DNA of 64,000 nt from Phocoena phocoena (taxonomy: Eukaryota > Chordata > Mammalia > Artiodactyla > Phocoenidae). The position numbers and the translations under genes are program-made. Positions 1 to 11,330 of this stretch are shown here, piece by piece. The notes under the pieces are model-generated. The model worked only from the letters and a program-made list of their open reading frames with translations. It did no database searches and had not been told where the DNA came from. Numbering within the stretch: the stretch's first letter is position 1; every line of letters starts with the position of its first letter. The stretch covers positions 32,128,842 to 32,192,841 of the forward strand of contig NC_089232.1 of NCBI RefSeq assembly GCF_963924675.1, read 5' to 3'.

Positions 1-113
1 CTCAGACTATAATCTCTATAAAGGCAAGGAGATTTGTTTTTATCCACCACTGTACCCACAAGGCCGAATCTAGCACATAGTAGGCACTAAATAAATACTT
101 ATTGAATAAATAA
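1..113 (+). repeat. L2 LINE 3' end
   Basis: The characteristic L2 tail is readable: a 'gactataatctc' start, 'agcacatagtaggcac' and 'aaataaatacttattgaat', ending in TGAA-type repeats. An ancient mammalian LINE fragment truncated by the window edge. Confidence 0.75.
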
Positions 114-299
114 ATGGCACACTTTCTGCATGGCTTCATTAACTGACATTTTAGTATATTATGTATCAGTCTTTCTTTTTCCCTGTAAATATAATCCTTT
201 ATTATATTAATCTTTCCTGGTCTTTTAAATTAAATTAAATTTTAAATCTTTTAAGTTAATCTTTTATAGCCTTTTGAATACAAGGCTATGTTCAGCATT

Positions 300-708
300 T
301 TGTAACATCTCCCTCTTCTTATTAAGTCTTTGGGGACTGCCTTCCCAGGAGGCCTACTTCAACACCTCCATCTTTTTAAATGGCTTATCTTTTTAAACAA
401 TAATGTTGTAGATGTATCATGTTTCCATGTCTAAGGTCTAGATGGGCCTGCTGTGTAAAAGGCCTTGACCCCTTTATTTGGGAAAAATGTAAAAGTATAT
501 GTTTGGGGGGTGGGGCGCAGGGTCCCAGCTACACTAATATAGCTGATGGCAGAATGCACATTGGGTAAGCCCGGAGGCTATTGCTTTTAGAAAAGGCCAG
601 GAAGCTTGGGACCCAAAACTGGCTCATCCATGCCTTCAGGACTGCCAACGTTGCCCCCATGAGTTTTGAAACTATTTGATCTCTAATAAAATTTGAAAAA
701 AAAAAAAA
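300..708 (+). pseudogene. Possible retrocopy 3' UTR (source gene unknown)
   Basis: Non-repetitive sequence ends in AATAAA (685-690) followed after five bases by A13 (696-708), as in a reverse-transcribed mRNA. I cannot name a parent gene. The distance from signal to tail is shorter than normal and no target-site duplication was found, so a chance A-tract remains possible. The left boundary is a guess. Confidence 0.25.
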
Positions 709-1299
709 GATAGTCACCTTTCCTAAGTAAAATGCACTCTGCACTTAAAATCAATAGACACATCTATTATTAACTATGGACATTATAGTAGATTCACGTC
801 CAGTTCTACAGAATCTGAATTTAAAATAAAAATTTACTATCACACACACATCTTTCTGGGATTCATATATGATTTTATGTTACAGTCGTACATTATGCCA
901 AATAAATATTCCAACATACAAGAAAGACATTCTTAAGAAGTTACTGAATTTTAGATAATAAAGCCCATCCTCAAAACATACAAGAATTTTTGTCTGGAGG
1001 GGGGCACCCAGCTCACTTAAATAAATGCTACTCTTCTCTCAGTTAGTTTCACACTCAACGAGAGTCTGGTGTGAAGAAGCACAGGACAAACAAGGTTCTG
1101 AAACCGAGGAAATTCATTTTTATTCCGTGAAACCACTTTCCTCTCCTGTTTTCAGAAGGAAAGCTCAGATAACTGTGAATTCCGAGACGTGGTTTATTTA
1201 GTAAGAGAAGCTTGCTGATCTGCTGAATACTGGCAAAGTCAGTGGCCCTCCTTGGGAGCTAAACCCTGCAGCGTTTCACTGGGTTTTGTTCTAAATTCT

Positions 1300-1419
1300 G
1301 CTATTGCTTTTACAATGAGTCTTAACAGATTCCTAGATATAGGAGAAGGAGCTGGAGGAGCTATTGCTTTTACAATGAGTCTTAACAGATTCCTAGATAT
1401 AGGAGAAGGAGCTGGAGGG
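1300..1419. repeat. 60-bp tandem duplication, two copies
   Basis: 1301-1358 and 1361-1418 are identical; the only difference in the pair is A at 1359 versus G at 1419. The unit starts GCTATTGCTTTTACAATGAG and ends GGAGAAGGAGCTGGAGG. Such identity means a recent event, a length polymorphism or an assembly artefact. As 60 is a multiple of 3, it produces a repeated peptide in a chance open frame. Confidence 0.97.
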
Positions 1420-3389
1420 GTGTGGGGTGACCTGAGGATTAACTGAACATGCCCCTCTGCAATCTTTGTAGCCTATTCAAGCAATGGGATTTTTAAGATT
1501 ACATTTGGACTATTTCATAAGCCAAAGAGAAAAAATAGCTTAGTTGAAATGCCTGGCCCGAATGCCTGCAAAGTCTGAGTCTAATTAAAGACTGCTGAGG
1601 CAAACGATTTTTTAAAAAGATTTTCTGCCCACTACAGAAACTACAATTGATTCTATTTATGTTTCCAGGCCTGCTAATGTGAATGGGGCACAAAATGCCA
1701 TCTTTTATAGATATGGTCCTGGAAAAGAGGGTGGGGGAAGGACTAACGGGATTTTACAAGAAACGGAGCCACAAAACTGCCCACTTGTGGTGCAGTGCAG
1801 GTCCGAACACTCTGCAGTCCTCTGCCCCGCTTTACAAAGAACACATATGCACAGCCCGGCATATAAATGCACTGGACACCACGGGGAATACGACAAAGGG
1901 GGCGGTCTCTGTGACTGCACAAGTCATCATCTGACCGGGAGGAAAGGCACATGCCAAACAAGTGATGCCAACAATTAGTGCCACTGGAGTTCAAGGCAGG
2001 GAGAGTTCGAGGTGTAGGAGAGACCAGGGCAGGCTCCTCAGAGAAGACAGGACAGGAGCATAGCCTTGAAGTTGAGACAGAACTCGAGAAGGCATTCAGA
2101 TGGGACAAAGGAGGAGAGAGTGGTTTCTTCCGATCACGAATAAGGATGGTTTCTTCCAACCCCAAATAAGGCCGATTAAGAGAAGGGCTGTTGCTGAAAC
2201 GGGCCTTCCCCTCTGCTAGCCCTGGAAAGAGAGTTGGTTCAGTAAAGTCAGGTACTTTCCAGGACTATAGGAATGTGATTCAGATTTTGATTTGAGGAAA
2301 ACCCTTAGCAGCTCCTCGTGGGGTCTTGGAAGAGTAGATGGGAGGGAAGCAAGGAAGATGGGCTTTGCCTTTTGTCAAAGCTTCACCAGGGCTGGATCAG
2401 GGGCTCCATTTCTTTCACCTTCCCATGATTCACCTTCCCATGAGTGGAAGGGAGAAATCAGCACAGGACATGGTTTTCATAAATAAAATAAATATATATA
2501 CACCATGGAATAGATTCATTCTTCAGTTTCAGTAATTTTAAAGCTTCCTTGATAACAGGATGTTTGTGCCAAAACTTGCAAGAAATCCTTGCAAATATAG
2601 TCATGTTTGCCCAATACTTGTTTATTGTTGATCAAACATGTAGAAAGCTCTAGGCGCTGACTCACCCTCGCATTAATAGGAAGCCCTACGCAGGCTTAAA
2701 TATTTATTGTAGGGAAATGCTCCTAGATGGAGATGGCTTGGTGCCAGCGACTGGGTTCTCCTTCTCAGAGACAGTGTGCCTGGTTCCAGGTACCGCCCTG
2801 GATTGCACAAGAAGTGGGGACAGCTGGGAGGAGTTGGCATCATGGTAACCAGGCCTAGTGTTGGGATTCAAAGCTGCAGACCCATTTCAGTGTTATCCAA
2901 ACCCAGCTTTCACGTAGGTTCCCATTTCACTGCCTGCAGCACTTTTGAAAAGGCAAACAAAGACCCAGGAGCCTCACTGGACCTTTGCTTCATATTTTCA
3001 CTTGAGGGCTGGCGCTACACTCACCAGTTGTGGTCAATGGAAATCCCCCGAGGAAGCCACAATAAGGAAAGGCAAAGGAATAGTTTCTTCCTTTACAGTT
3101 TTACTGGCTTAAAGGGCTCCAATCTTCCAACCATCCAAATTTTGTCTTATTTTATCAACCAAATTCTGCAAAAACAAGAAGGAATTCTGTCCTCCGAGGT
3201 AGAGTCCTGAGTGAGTGTGGAAGGGAAGACGTTCCTTTCAGCCTGTGTCAAGTTGCCAGCTTCTCATGATGATGGAATTTCATCCATTGAGCAGAAACTG
3301 AGATTTTTCAGAGGCACTCTCCACCCAACAGTAAACGGCAAAGAGCTCTCCTGCCCACCACCCATGGTGCACTCAGATCAGAGAACCCA

Positions 3390-3500
3390 CCTGGGTTCTG
3401 GTCTTGCCTTTGCTATAACTGTGTGAACTGTGTCAAGTCATTTCACGTTTTTGGTCTTCAGGGTCCCCTTCTCTGAAATGGAGCTGCTTCCTGGCCTACC
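3390..3500 (+). repeat. MIR SINE fragment
   Basis: Shows the MIR central pattern: 'cctgggttctggtcttgcc', 'tgtgaactgtgtcaagtca' and a region resembling 'cctcagtttcc'. Diverged and partial. Confidence 0.5.
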
Positions 3501-3509
3501 CACATCATT

Positions 3510-3760
3510 CACTAGAGCACTATGGTCACCTTGTCATGGACCTTAGAGACAGAGCTGAGTCTATTCTGGATCACTGCCCACTGCTGTGTAGTCTTGGCCA
3601 AGTTAGCTAATCTCTCTGTCCTTAGAGTATGTGCTTCTCTAGAAGGAGTAATAATATCTACATTAAATGGTGGTGGTGAGAATTTGATGAGATGACTATG
3701 TAAAGTGATTTTCATAGGGTCTAGCACCTAAGAATTCACTAAATGATGACTTTTCTTATT
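3510..3760 (+). repeat. MIR SINE
   Basis: MIR order is recognisable: 'gtagtcttggccaagttag' (tgaccttgggcaagtta core), 'tctctctgtcctta', 'ggtggtgagaatttgatgag' and a terminal 'tctagcacctaagaattcac'. Confidence 0.65.
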
Positions 3761-3784
3761 TTTACCTTCCTAAGGAAATAGAGG

Positions 3785-3960
3785 TGGGAGAAAGCCTCGG
3801 CTCTGGAGTCATGGAACTGGGTTCCAACCCTGATCTCCCCATTAGAGCTGTTTGCTCTTGTGCAGGGTATCTGAGCCTCAGTTTCTTCATCTGTAAAATG
3901 GGAATATTTCCCTCCTAGGGCTGTTGTGATTTTTAACTAGGATAATATTAAATGGGAAAA
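3785..3960 (+). repeat. MIR SINE
   Basis: Strong match: 'ctctggagtcatggaactgg', 'ctgagcctcagtttcttcat', 'ctgtaaaatgggaatat' and 'ggctgttgtgatt'. Confidence 0.85.
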
Positions 3961-4274
3961 AGGAACAATGGTTGGCCCCCAAATAAGTTATCTACAGGCA
4001 TTGATTTCTTTCTGCCTTTATCCTATGTCCCACTGATGGGAGGTTAAAATGGAAAACAAGTGAAGGCACTTTGAAAAATAACATGTTATGCAAATCTGAA
4101 ACATAAGTACTTCCTCCTTAAAGTAGAGAGGATTGAGGAACAGTAAAAAGACCAAAACATAGGAATCAGATTGAGGAAGCAGAGAATCTGGGGACTTGAT
4201 GTATCCATGCCTTGAATAATCAGCTTCTGATAATCCAATGGTGATTTTCCACTTCCTCAGACATTTACAGCCCA

Positions 4275-4480
4275 GTATTGTGGAAACAGCAGGCTCTCTG
4301 GACCCAGACTTCCCTCCTCCACCATTATGAGTGGGCAGACTTGGGGCAGTTTATCTAACTGCCTGCACCTCAGTTTCCTCACCTGTAAAATGGGGATAAT
4401 AAGGCCCTCTTCAGAGAGTGGTTGTGGAAATGCTTAACAGAGGAGCTGGTAAAAAGAAGATGCTCAGTAAATCATAGTAA
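4275..4480 (+). repeat. MIR SINE
   Basis: Strong match: 'ctcagtttcctcacctgtaa', 'aatggggataataa' and 'tggttgtggaaatgctt', ending in 'gatgctcagtaaatcat'. Confidence 0.85.
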
Positions 4481-4599
4481 TGTTTCTTCTTCTTCACAGG
4501 CCTCATGACTACTTGTCCCGAGTGTTTATTTATTCATTATCCAAAGGGGAGCTGGATAAAGCGCCATGATCTCTAGATTCCCTGAGAGTCCTGATTGCA

Positions 4600-5090
4600 A
4601 GCATGATTGTTCCATTGTCAGACTTTGTATGTGGCTATGTTTGCCCACTGCCCTTACAGTAAAATAGCCATAGTTTTCAAGGCCCCTCATGATTTAGCCA
4701 TTGCTTACTGCTTCCTTCATTTTCTGTCATTTTCCGCCCAAGCCCTACTCTTCTTTCATTCTGTTATATACCATCTTAGGGTTCTGGTCTGACAAGAATG
4801 TTGTATCCATGCTCTTTCGATGAACAACTCTATTTCACCTTCAGCTTATCTCTGCACAGGAGCCTGAGTTCTTTTCCAACCACTTTACTCTTAATCTCAG
4901 TCATATGTTACTTCTTATATACCACGTGTCACATAATTATACATATTTATTTATTGACTTGTTTATACGTGTCCCTCCCACCAGACTATAAGCTCCACCA
5001 GGATAGGGTGTCTACCTCCTCACTTATAACCAAATGGTCAGAGTCTACCATAAAACGCTTTCAATGAGTATTAGAGGAATGAATAATATT
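4600..5090 (+). repeat. L2 LINE fragment with 3' end
   Basis: Pyrimidine-rich L2 body ('caaggcccctcatgattta') running into the L2 tail 'actataagctccaccaggat' and a degenerate 'atgagtattagaggaatgaa'. Confidence 0.7.
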
Positions 5091-5129
5091 AGCCCCTGCA
5101 TCTTGATTGGGGATTTAAAAATAAGGTCA

Positions 5130-5310
5130 CTATTAAGAGGTACAACTACCGTGTAAAAAATAAATAAGCTGCAAGGATATATTGTACAGCACAGGAAATA
5201 TAGCAAATAATTTATAACCTTAAATGGAGTATAATCTATAAAAATATTGAATCATTATGCTGTACAGCTGAAATGTACTGCAGATCAACTACACCTCAAT
5301 AATAAAGGGG
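5130..5310 (+). repeat. L1 3' end
   Basis: Typical artiodactyl L1 3' UTR wording: 'tattgtacagcacaggaaat', 'atcattatgctgtacagct' and 'atcaactacacctcaataat'. A 5'-truncated, non-coding copy. Confidence 0.8.
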
Positions 5311-6039
5311 GGTCACCATGGGTCTAAAACTTCATGAACTATTTGAGCTCTTGAAAGCTGCTCTGCACTCCTATTTTGGATAATTAAGCCCAGTCCTACT
5401 TTATTATGAGAAAATAAGCAGCCACAAAACAACGTCCATGGGAAAAAGCTGGAGAGATGCTTTAGATGGCGGGGGTGGCAGGGAGGGGGGAGGAAACAAG
5501 AGCTTTCTTTTCAGTATCCAGAAGGAGAAATGAACCTACTTCTTAAAATTAGTTAACCAACTTTCAGGCCATAATTATTTCTGTCTGAGCTGAGAAAGAC
5601 GAGTCGTGCCGTGCTTGTCCCTGTTTTTCTGTCCAGGCAAATGAATTAACAACTGCGATAAACGTGGGTTTCAAGTATTGGAAGGACGGAAACCACTAGC
5701 ATAAATCCCAGATAAAAGCTCACAAGAATGCTATCATTCGGCTAAAAGTTTGGAGTCTCAAATTATTATTTTTCCCCCTTTTGGAAGACTGTTTCACTAA
5801 AATTTCTTAAACATCTTTGGGGTGATTTCCACTGGGGGTAGGGAGAGTTTTACAAACATCTGGGTTCACGTTGAGCTTGGGTGAGTTGCTAAGGTTGAAA
5901 TATTCAAGGACAACAACAATTTATGCAGATTAAAAAATACTCAAATTATTTGGGTAGGAACCAACTGTTGAATGATGCGGCACATGGCTCATAAGAACCT
6001 TTGAACAGGTAAGAGTTGTCCCTGTTCAAACCCAGCCAT

Positions 6040-6600
6040 CTGAAGAAAGGACTTCTGCAGTAGCCTCATGCCTGTGTTCCTGCCTCTGGGCCTCCCCAGT
6101 CTCCTTTCTCTATATAGGGACACTGCCATCAGATTCTCTTCTTAAATGTTACTTGTTAGCCGTTCAAAATGTTTCAGTGATTACACTAATTTGGAGTCAG
6201 AGTTCCTTCAAGGCTCCCATCAATCTGCTTCTAACCCAATGTCTCGGCTTATTTCCCATTACTCCTGACTCCTTTATCCAAACTCTCCCACTAGACAGAT
6301 AGGTATAATTATTGTCTTAAAAATATGCTTGCTCTTTTCCAGTCTTTGGGCTGAGGTCATGCCGTGTCTTCTCTGGTGCTACCCATCACCCATCCTCTAC
6401 CCCAGTTTCTCATGAAGGCTCCAGTCCAGAACAGTCCGCCTCTGAGCTGCCACAGGATTCATGATCAGGCCCAAATCCTGCTGTTAACTGTCCATCTAAA
6501 TCACTATTTGGGTGTTGTTTTCCCTGGTTATTACATTTCTTGTCACTTATACTGTCAAGTATACCACACTGACCCCAGAACTTATTTACAGTAGGGGTCC
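6040..6600 (+). repeat. L2-like LINE fragment
   Basis: Pyrimidine-rich sequence with L2-style phrases ('ttccttcaaggctcccatca'). Diverged, so family assignment is tentative and the ends are approximate. Confidence 0.4.
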
Positions 6601-6814
6601 CTCACCTGAGGATCCATAATTGGCACTGATAACTTCTCTATCCTTTCAATAATTTGCACTTTCTGGTTAAGATGGTTTCAGTGTGTTTCTGTGCCTTGCA
6701 AACACATCTTAAAGAAGATGACTGTCACGTGGACATATTGAGGATAGGATCTCCCAACTTGGGGTGGAATTATTTTTCACAGTTCTGAAAACGTAAGGCC
6801 ACCATCTATCAATA

Positions 6815-6975
6815 TTGTGAAAGTACAACACCTGGGGCACTGATTAAAACGTGCAGATTTAAAAGATGCGGTTTCATAGGCTCCATCACATACTGACTGT
6901 GATAGAAGCTCCCGGGGATAGGGCCTGGGAATGGGTATTGCAAACAAGATTCCCCAGGTGATTTTTATGCAAGAA
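6815..6975. repeat. MER5A-like hAT fragment
   Basis: 'gcctgggaatgggtattgca' and 'aagattccccaggtgatttt' correspond to the MER5A end ('aagctcccaggtgattctgatgc'). No intact terminal repeats. Confidence 0.5.
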
Positions 6976-7064
6976 AATTTAGAGGGTGAGGAGGGAAGCT
7001 GACACCAAGGTTTCTCATATAATGGTGCAGGGACGTGGAAGAGGAAATGATTCATACGTCTTGA

Positions 7065-7280
7065 GGACTGATTATGTGCCTGGAAAAACGTTAGGTATTT
7101 TCACTAGTGTTATCTCTTGTAATCCTCAGACAAGCCTACGACATGTGTCTTATCATTAATCCCTTATACAAATATGGAACTAAGCGAAATACCTCATCTA
7201 AGGATCTATAAATGGTAAGCTGTTGGGTCAGCCTTTCAACTCTGGGCTGACCAGCTCCAAAGTTCCTACTTCTTACTCTG
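7065..7280 (-). repeat. MIR SINE, reverse orientation
   Basis: Reverse MIR: 'attatgtgcctggaaaaacg', 'tgttatctcttgtaatcctc', a degenerate 'caaatatggaactaag' and 'tcagcctttcaactctgggc'. Confidence 0.6.
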
Positions 7281-7799
7281 CTTTCCACTCTGCTGGGGTT
7301 CTAGGCAAACCTTGGAGGGAGGGGGAGGGAGCACGAGGCACATCCAGGTTGGAGGTTTCCTAGGTCAGTCTGCAGGAGCTGGGCAGACCCCAAGCTCCTG
7401 ATGGGTAAACCTGGCTTAAGACCCCACTGACATCTTAAGAGGACAGTGATCCTCTGAGCTCTGAATCTGCATCCTGGACCCCAAGTCTGAAGCCTCGTGA
7501 GCTCCAACTGGAGAAACCACTGTCTGTCTGCCTGGTCCGCAAACCTAAAGATGGAGGCTTCAGCAATCCTGGACTTTATTACAGGAGCAGCACACACACA
7601 GGCCTTCTGGCTGAGGCTTCAAAGACTCGCATCCTCCAATATCCCAGCTGGACCAAGGGCCTAGCCTGGGGATGGATGGTAGAAAAGAGAGGCCCAGGAA
7701 GCCAGGTCCTGTTCACTGATAGGAAGGGGATGATAAAAAACCAGGATGGGATGAAAAAGAGGGCTGGTGACGGTGCAAACTCTGGGGAACGTTGAATCC

Positions 7800-8202
7800 C
7801 TCATATTTTACAGTGAGGGTGAAATATCATTCAGCCATGAAAAAGAATGAAAAAAATGCCATCTGCAGCAACATGGATGGACCTAGAGATGATCATACTA
7901 AGCGAAGTAAGCCAGACAAAGACAAATATCATCTGATACCGCTTAAATGTGGAATCTAAAAAAATGATATAAATGAACTTATTTACAAAACAGAAATAGA
8001 CCCACAGACATAGAAAACAAACTTCTGGTTACCAAAGGGGAAAGGTGAGGGGGAGGTATAAATTAGGAGTTTGGGATTAACATATACACACTACTATATA
8101 TAAAATAGATAACCAAAAAGGACCTACTGTATAGCACAGGGAACTATACTCAATACCTTATAATAACCTACAAGGGAAAAGAATCTGAGAATCTGCAAAA
8201 GA

Positions 8203-8246
<44 letters not shown>

Positions 8247-8310
8247 ATGTATGTGTGTAACTGAATCACTCTGCTGTACACCTGAAACTAACACAACATT
8301 GTAAATCAAC
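7800..8310 (+). repeat. L1 3' end (artiodactyl type) with internal microsatellite
   Basis: L1 3' wording: 'caacatggatggacctagag', 'ctaagcgaagtaagccagac', 'tactgtatagcacagggaac' and 'ttgtaaatcaactat'. A TG tract (8208-8245) sits within it. Non-coding, 5'-truncated. The A-rich tail continues to about 8380. Confidence 0.85.
8208..8245. repeat. (TG)19 microsatellite
   Basis: An uninterrupted TG dinucleotide run of 38 bp, followed by an imperfect extension to about 8258. Confidence 0.97.
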
Positions 8311-8478
8311 TATTAAAAAAAAAAAACACCAAAAAACCAAAAAACAAATGGGCCACAAAAAAAAGAAAAAAAAAAAAAGAATCTATGTTGTGACTCCAGG
8401 TAAGTTCCATCCATGAAATGAATAAAAGTTTAATATATAAAAAAAGAAACCTTCATATTTGGGGATTATAGATCTAAA

Positions 8479-8570
8479 GCAGTGGTTCCATTAAAATCAC
8501 CAGGGAAGATCTTAAAAAACCCTGTTCAGATAATCATCAATGGGCAGCCAAGATAGAAAACCACCGGTCG
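8479..8570. repeat. MER5-like hAT scrap
   Basis: 'gcagtggttccattaaaatc' and 'accagggaagatctta' resemble the MER5 terminal region ('cagtggttctcaa', 'atcacctggg'). Short and diverged. Confidence 0.35.
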
Positions 8571-8914
8571 AAAGTGCCTCTACGGCCAAGGGATCTAGGC
8601 TGAGCCTGCGATGTTCAGAAAGCAGCTTGCGTTCAGTCACGGTTGGGAAAGCTGAGGTCAGTCAAGTGTACAGCATCAGCTGCAGTCCTTCCAGTATGAG
8701 AACGGCCTGAAGTTTGGCTCGCTGCCAGAGCAAGTTTCCTTTCCATTTTAAATTTTCTATTGTAGGGTAAAGAATTGGCACAGGAGAATGAGAAAAGAAA
8801 CATGTGTGAACGGCAGGATGGAGACGTGGAACACGACAGATATAAAGATATACAAAGAAATGTAGAAGAACACCAGCCTTAGTGAGATGGAACTGGGGTA
8901 TCTACAGCAGGTCA

Positions 8915-9172
<258 letters not shown>

Positions 9173-9756
9173 TCAGGGACCTCACTGAGAAGTCCTCAGT
9201 CATAATGAGATTACCAGGGGACTTACTCTGGAGCGGGTCCGGAGGGTCGGTTCCAGCTTTTACATTTGTTTTAATACTTGTCTCCTTGGGACCAGTGGTA
9301 AGATTGCCCAGCTAGATGAACATTTGGCCTGGGTTGATGTATTTATGGATTTGGGGGCAGGCCATTGGCTTCTTTTTCTCCCATTCAACCACATTTCTGT
9401 TGGCAACTATATTCGAATCAAACAGACTCAAGTTTCCTTTCAAAGCAACTTTAAAAATAAATTCAAGCTTTGGTGTTGGGCGAGCCCAATGAATGGGGAC
9501 CCTTATCTTTCACCCAAACTGCTCATTGAGGAAAGGACCCTTGCGACTGGTTTGGTTGCTTTATGGAGCAGAGGACTGGAGAAAGGAGAAACTGATCTGT
9601 GGAGATTTTCTACTCCCAAACTCTGTCTAGTGCTGTGATTGCCACAGTCAGTCAGTGCCAGGATTTTTACTGATTGTAAAAGTAATACACAATCATTGGG
9701 AAATTTCAAAAAACCAGGAGTGTTCAAATAAAAAGAAAAAAGTTATTAATAATTCA

Positions 9757-9780
9757 TCTGTCCATCCATCCATCCATCAT
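9757..9780. repeat. (CATC)n short tandem repeat
   Basis: About five CATC units in a row just left of the SINE at 9796. Confidence 0.9.
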
Positions 9781-9795
9781 CTTTCTATTACTGTT

Positions 9796-10030
9796 TTTTT
9801 GGGGTTTTTTTTTGGGGGGGTTTTTTTTTTTTTTTTTTTGCGGTACGCGGGCCTCTCACTGGTGCAGCCTCTCCCGTTGCGGAGCACAGGCTCCGGACGC
9901 GCAGGCTCAGCGGCCATGGCTCACGGGCCCAGCCGCTCCGCGGCATGTGGGATCCTCCCGGACCGGGGCACGAACCCGCGTCCCCCGCGTCGGCAGGCGG
10001 ACTCTCAACCACTGCGCCACCAGGGAAGCC
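9796..10030 (-). mobile_element. CHR-2-type SINE
   Basis: Minus-oriented copy: T-rich tail at 9796-9839, then body, ending at the tRNA-derived head (reverse of GGGCTTCCCTGGTGGCGCAG). Target-site duplication CTATTACTGTT at 9785-9795 and 10031-10041 is exact. The head is tRNA-Glu-derived by family knowledge. Same orientation as the ANTXR1 transcript. Confidence 0.95.
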
Positions 10031-10710
10031 CTATTACTGTTAATTTGATATAGTTTTTCAGACTTTTCCTATACAAATACACACATTTTATTTTAAAAAG
10101 TACACTCATACTATTCCCATACTGTTTTGTAACCCTATTTTATTCATTTAACAACATATCCTGAACTTTGTCAATGTTATTAGAACAAAAAGAAACTATG
10201 AAGTACATTGAAGAACATCTATTTAGGTTGCTAACACATTTTTACAATTTGCTTATTGTGAACACTTGGACATACTTTTTTTGCCCACTGGCCAATTATT
10301 TCTATTTTGGGGCGTATTGAAATGCATTGAAACTTTAATGAGAAAAAAGGGATGTTTGCCATTTAAATAAGAAAATCAGATTTATCAAATTAAATTAAAA
10401 AAAACAAACCAACAAGTTTTCCAAGTTAATTTCGATCTATTTTGACCTCGTGGCAATTTAACATGTACTAAGAAAGTCAACCAAAAAAAGATGCTGCCTG
10501 GATGGTCTGCACTGAAGACCCTCAAGCACATTAGCAAATAAGTTCACATCCCTCACACATCCAATAATTCCCTCCCTGCTTAGCATTTCTGGAAAAATCA
10601 TCCATCTAATGGGTATTTATCCTGCTGATGCACCCTCTGCACCGACTGCATGTTTTCTATCATTCACAAGCTGAGTATGCTCCCATACCTGAGGAAATCC
10701 ATGCTCATAC

Positions 10711-10779
10711 CTGTGTTTCATTGAAATCCTTCACACCCACACAGTAAACGATTGCACCAAGATCTCGGGATCTGTTAGC
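10711..10779 (-). CDS. ANTXR1: ANTXR1 exon 7: VWA strand with two N-glycosylation sequons
   Basis: A 69-nt, phase 0-0 exon encoding [15 protein letters not shown] and VKDFNETQ. Two N-x-S/T sequons, N-R-S (N166) and N-E-T (N184), are intact, as expected for a secreted-side domain. GAIVYCVGV is another core beta strand. The acceptor is TTTCATTGGCCCAG and the donor ACACAG|GTATGA. Because the exon is in phase 0 at both ends, skipping it would remove 23 residues without a frameshift. Confidence 0.95.
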
Positions 10780-10867
10780 CTGGGCCAATGAAAGAAAAGA
10801 CATTTAGAGAGAGAAGCAGTGGCAAATGTACTCCTTTTGGACCACACAGCCTAACTGCAGTGATCAG

Positions 10868-10965
10868 GTATTTATTGAGCACCTACTATATGCCAGGTAC
10901 CACAAGGGAGAGGGCAATCCCTGTCCCCAAAGAGCCAATTCTCCAGTGAACATCACATTCTAATG
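10868..10965 (-). repeat. L2 LINE 3' end, reverse orientation
   Basis: 'tatttattgagcacctacta' and 'tatgccaggtaccac' then 'aatccctgtccccaaagagc' are the reverse complement of the L2 3' terminus. Confidence 0.75.
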
Positions 10966-11179
10966 CAATATGGTGGATGTGAGGGGAGTGATTAGTCTAA
11001 TGGGAAGTGTTGAGGAAGATCCACAGAAGTAGAGTCTTGATGAGAAGCTTTGAATGACGAGGAGAGGAAAAGGATACCGTAGGCTAAGATACATCATATT
11101 AAATATTCTGGGGAAATGATTATCTTTTCTATTCCTCTGATGGATTTTTATTGACATACGTTCTTCCTTTGTAATGGCA

Positions 11180-11330
11180 GCGTGCTCTATCGGAAAGGAT
11201 GTGACCTTTGGAATCCAGCATACCTGGGTTTGACACTTGGCTTTTCTCTGTAAAGTACTTTGGGGATTAAATGAGAAAATAAATGCAGAGCTCCTCACAT
11301 GAGGCGTAGAACAATGCAGATACTCATCTA
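11180..11330 (+). repeat. MIR SINE
   Basis: 'gcgtgctctatcggaaagga', 'cctttggaatccagcatacc' and 'tgggtttgacacttgg' correspond to the MIR 5' half; 'ggggattaaatgagaaaata' to its 3' half. Confidence 0.65.

Larger units (their letters stand above)
9650..10330. repeat. Ancient interspersed repeat (probably L1ME 3' type), split by a SINE
   Basis: 'gattgtaaaagtaatacaca' on the left, and 'actgttttgtaacccta', 'ttcatttaacaacatatcct' and 'gaacacttggacatac' on the right, match a widespread old mammalian repeat. The CHR-2 SINE at 9796-10030 interrupts it. I am unsure of the exact family. Confidence 0.45.

Noticed and set aside
1743..2165. 140-aa minus-strand frame and overlapping frames
   Set aside because: No recognisable domain, overlapping open frames on both strands, and no splice or poly-A context; probably chance in GC-richer DNA.
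9812..10053. Arg/Pro-rich open frames over CHR-2 SINEs (here and at 18001, 26539, 27758, 56488, 58231, 61208)
   Set aside because: The same peptide pattern recurs at every SINE because the body is GC-rich and stop-poor. These are repeat translations, not genes.
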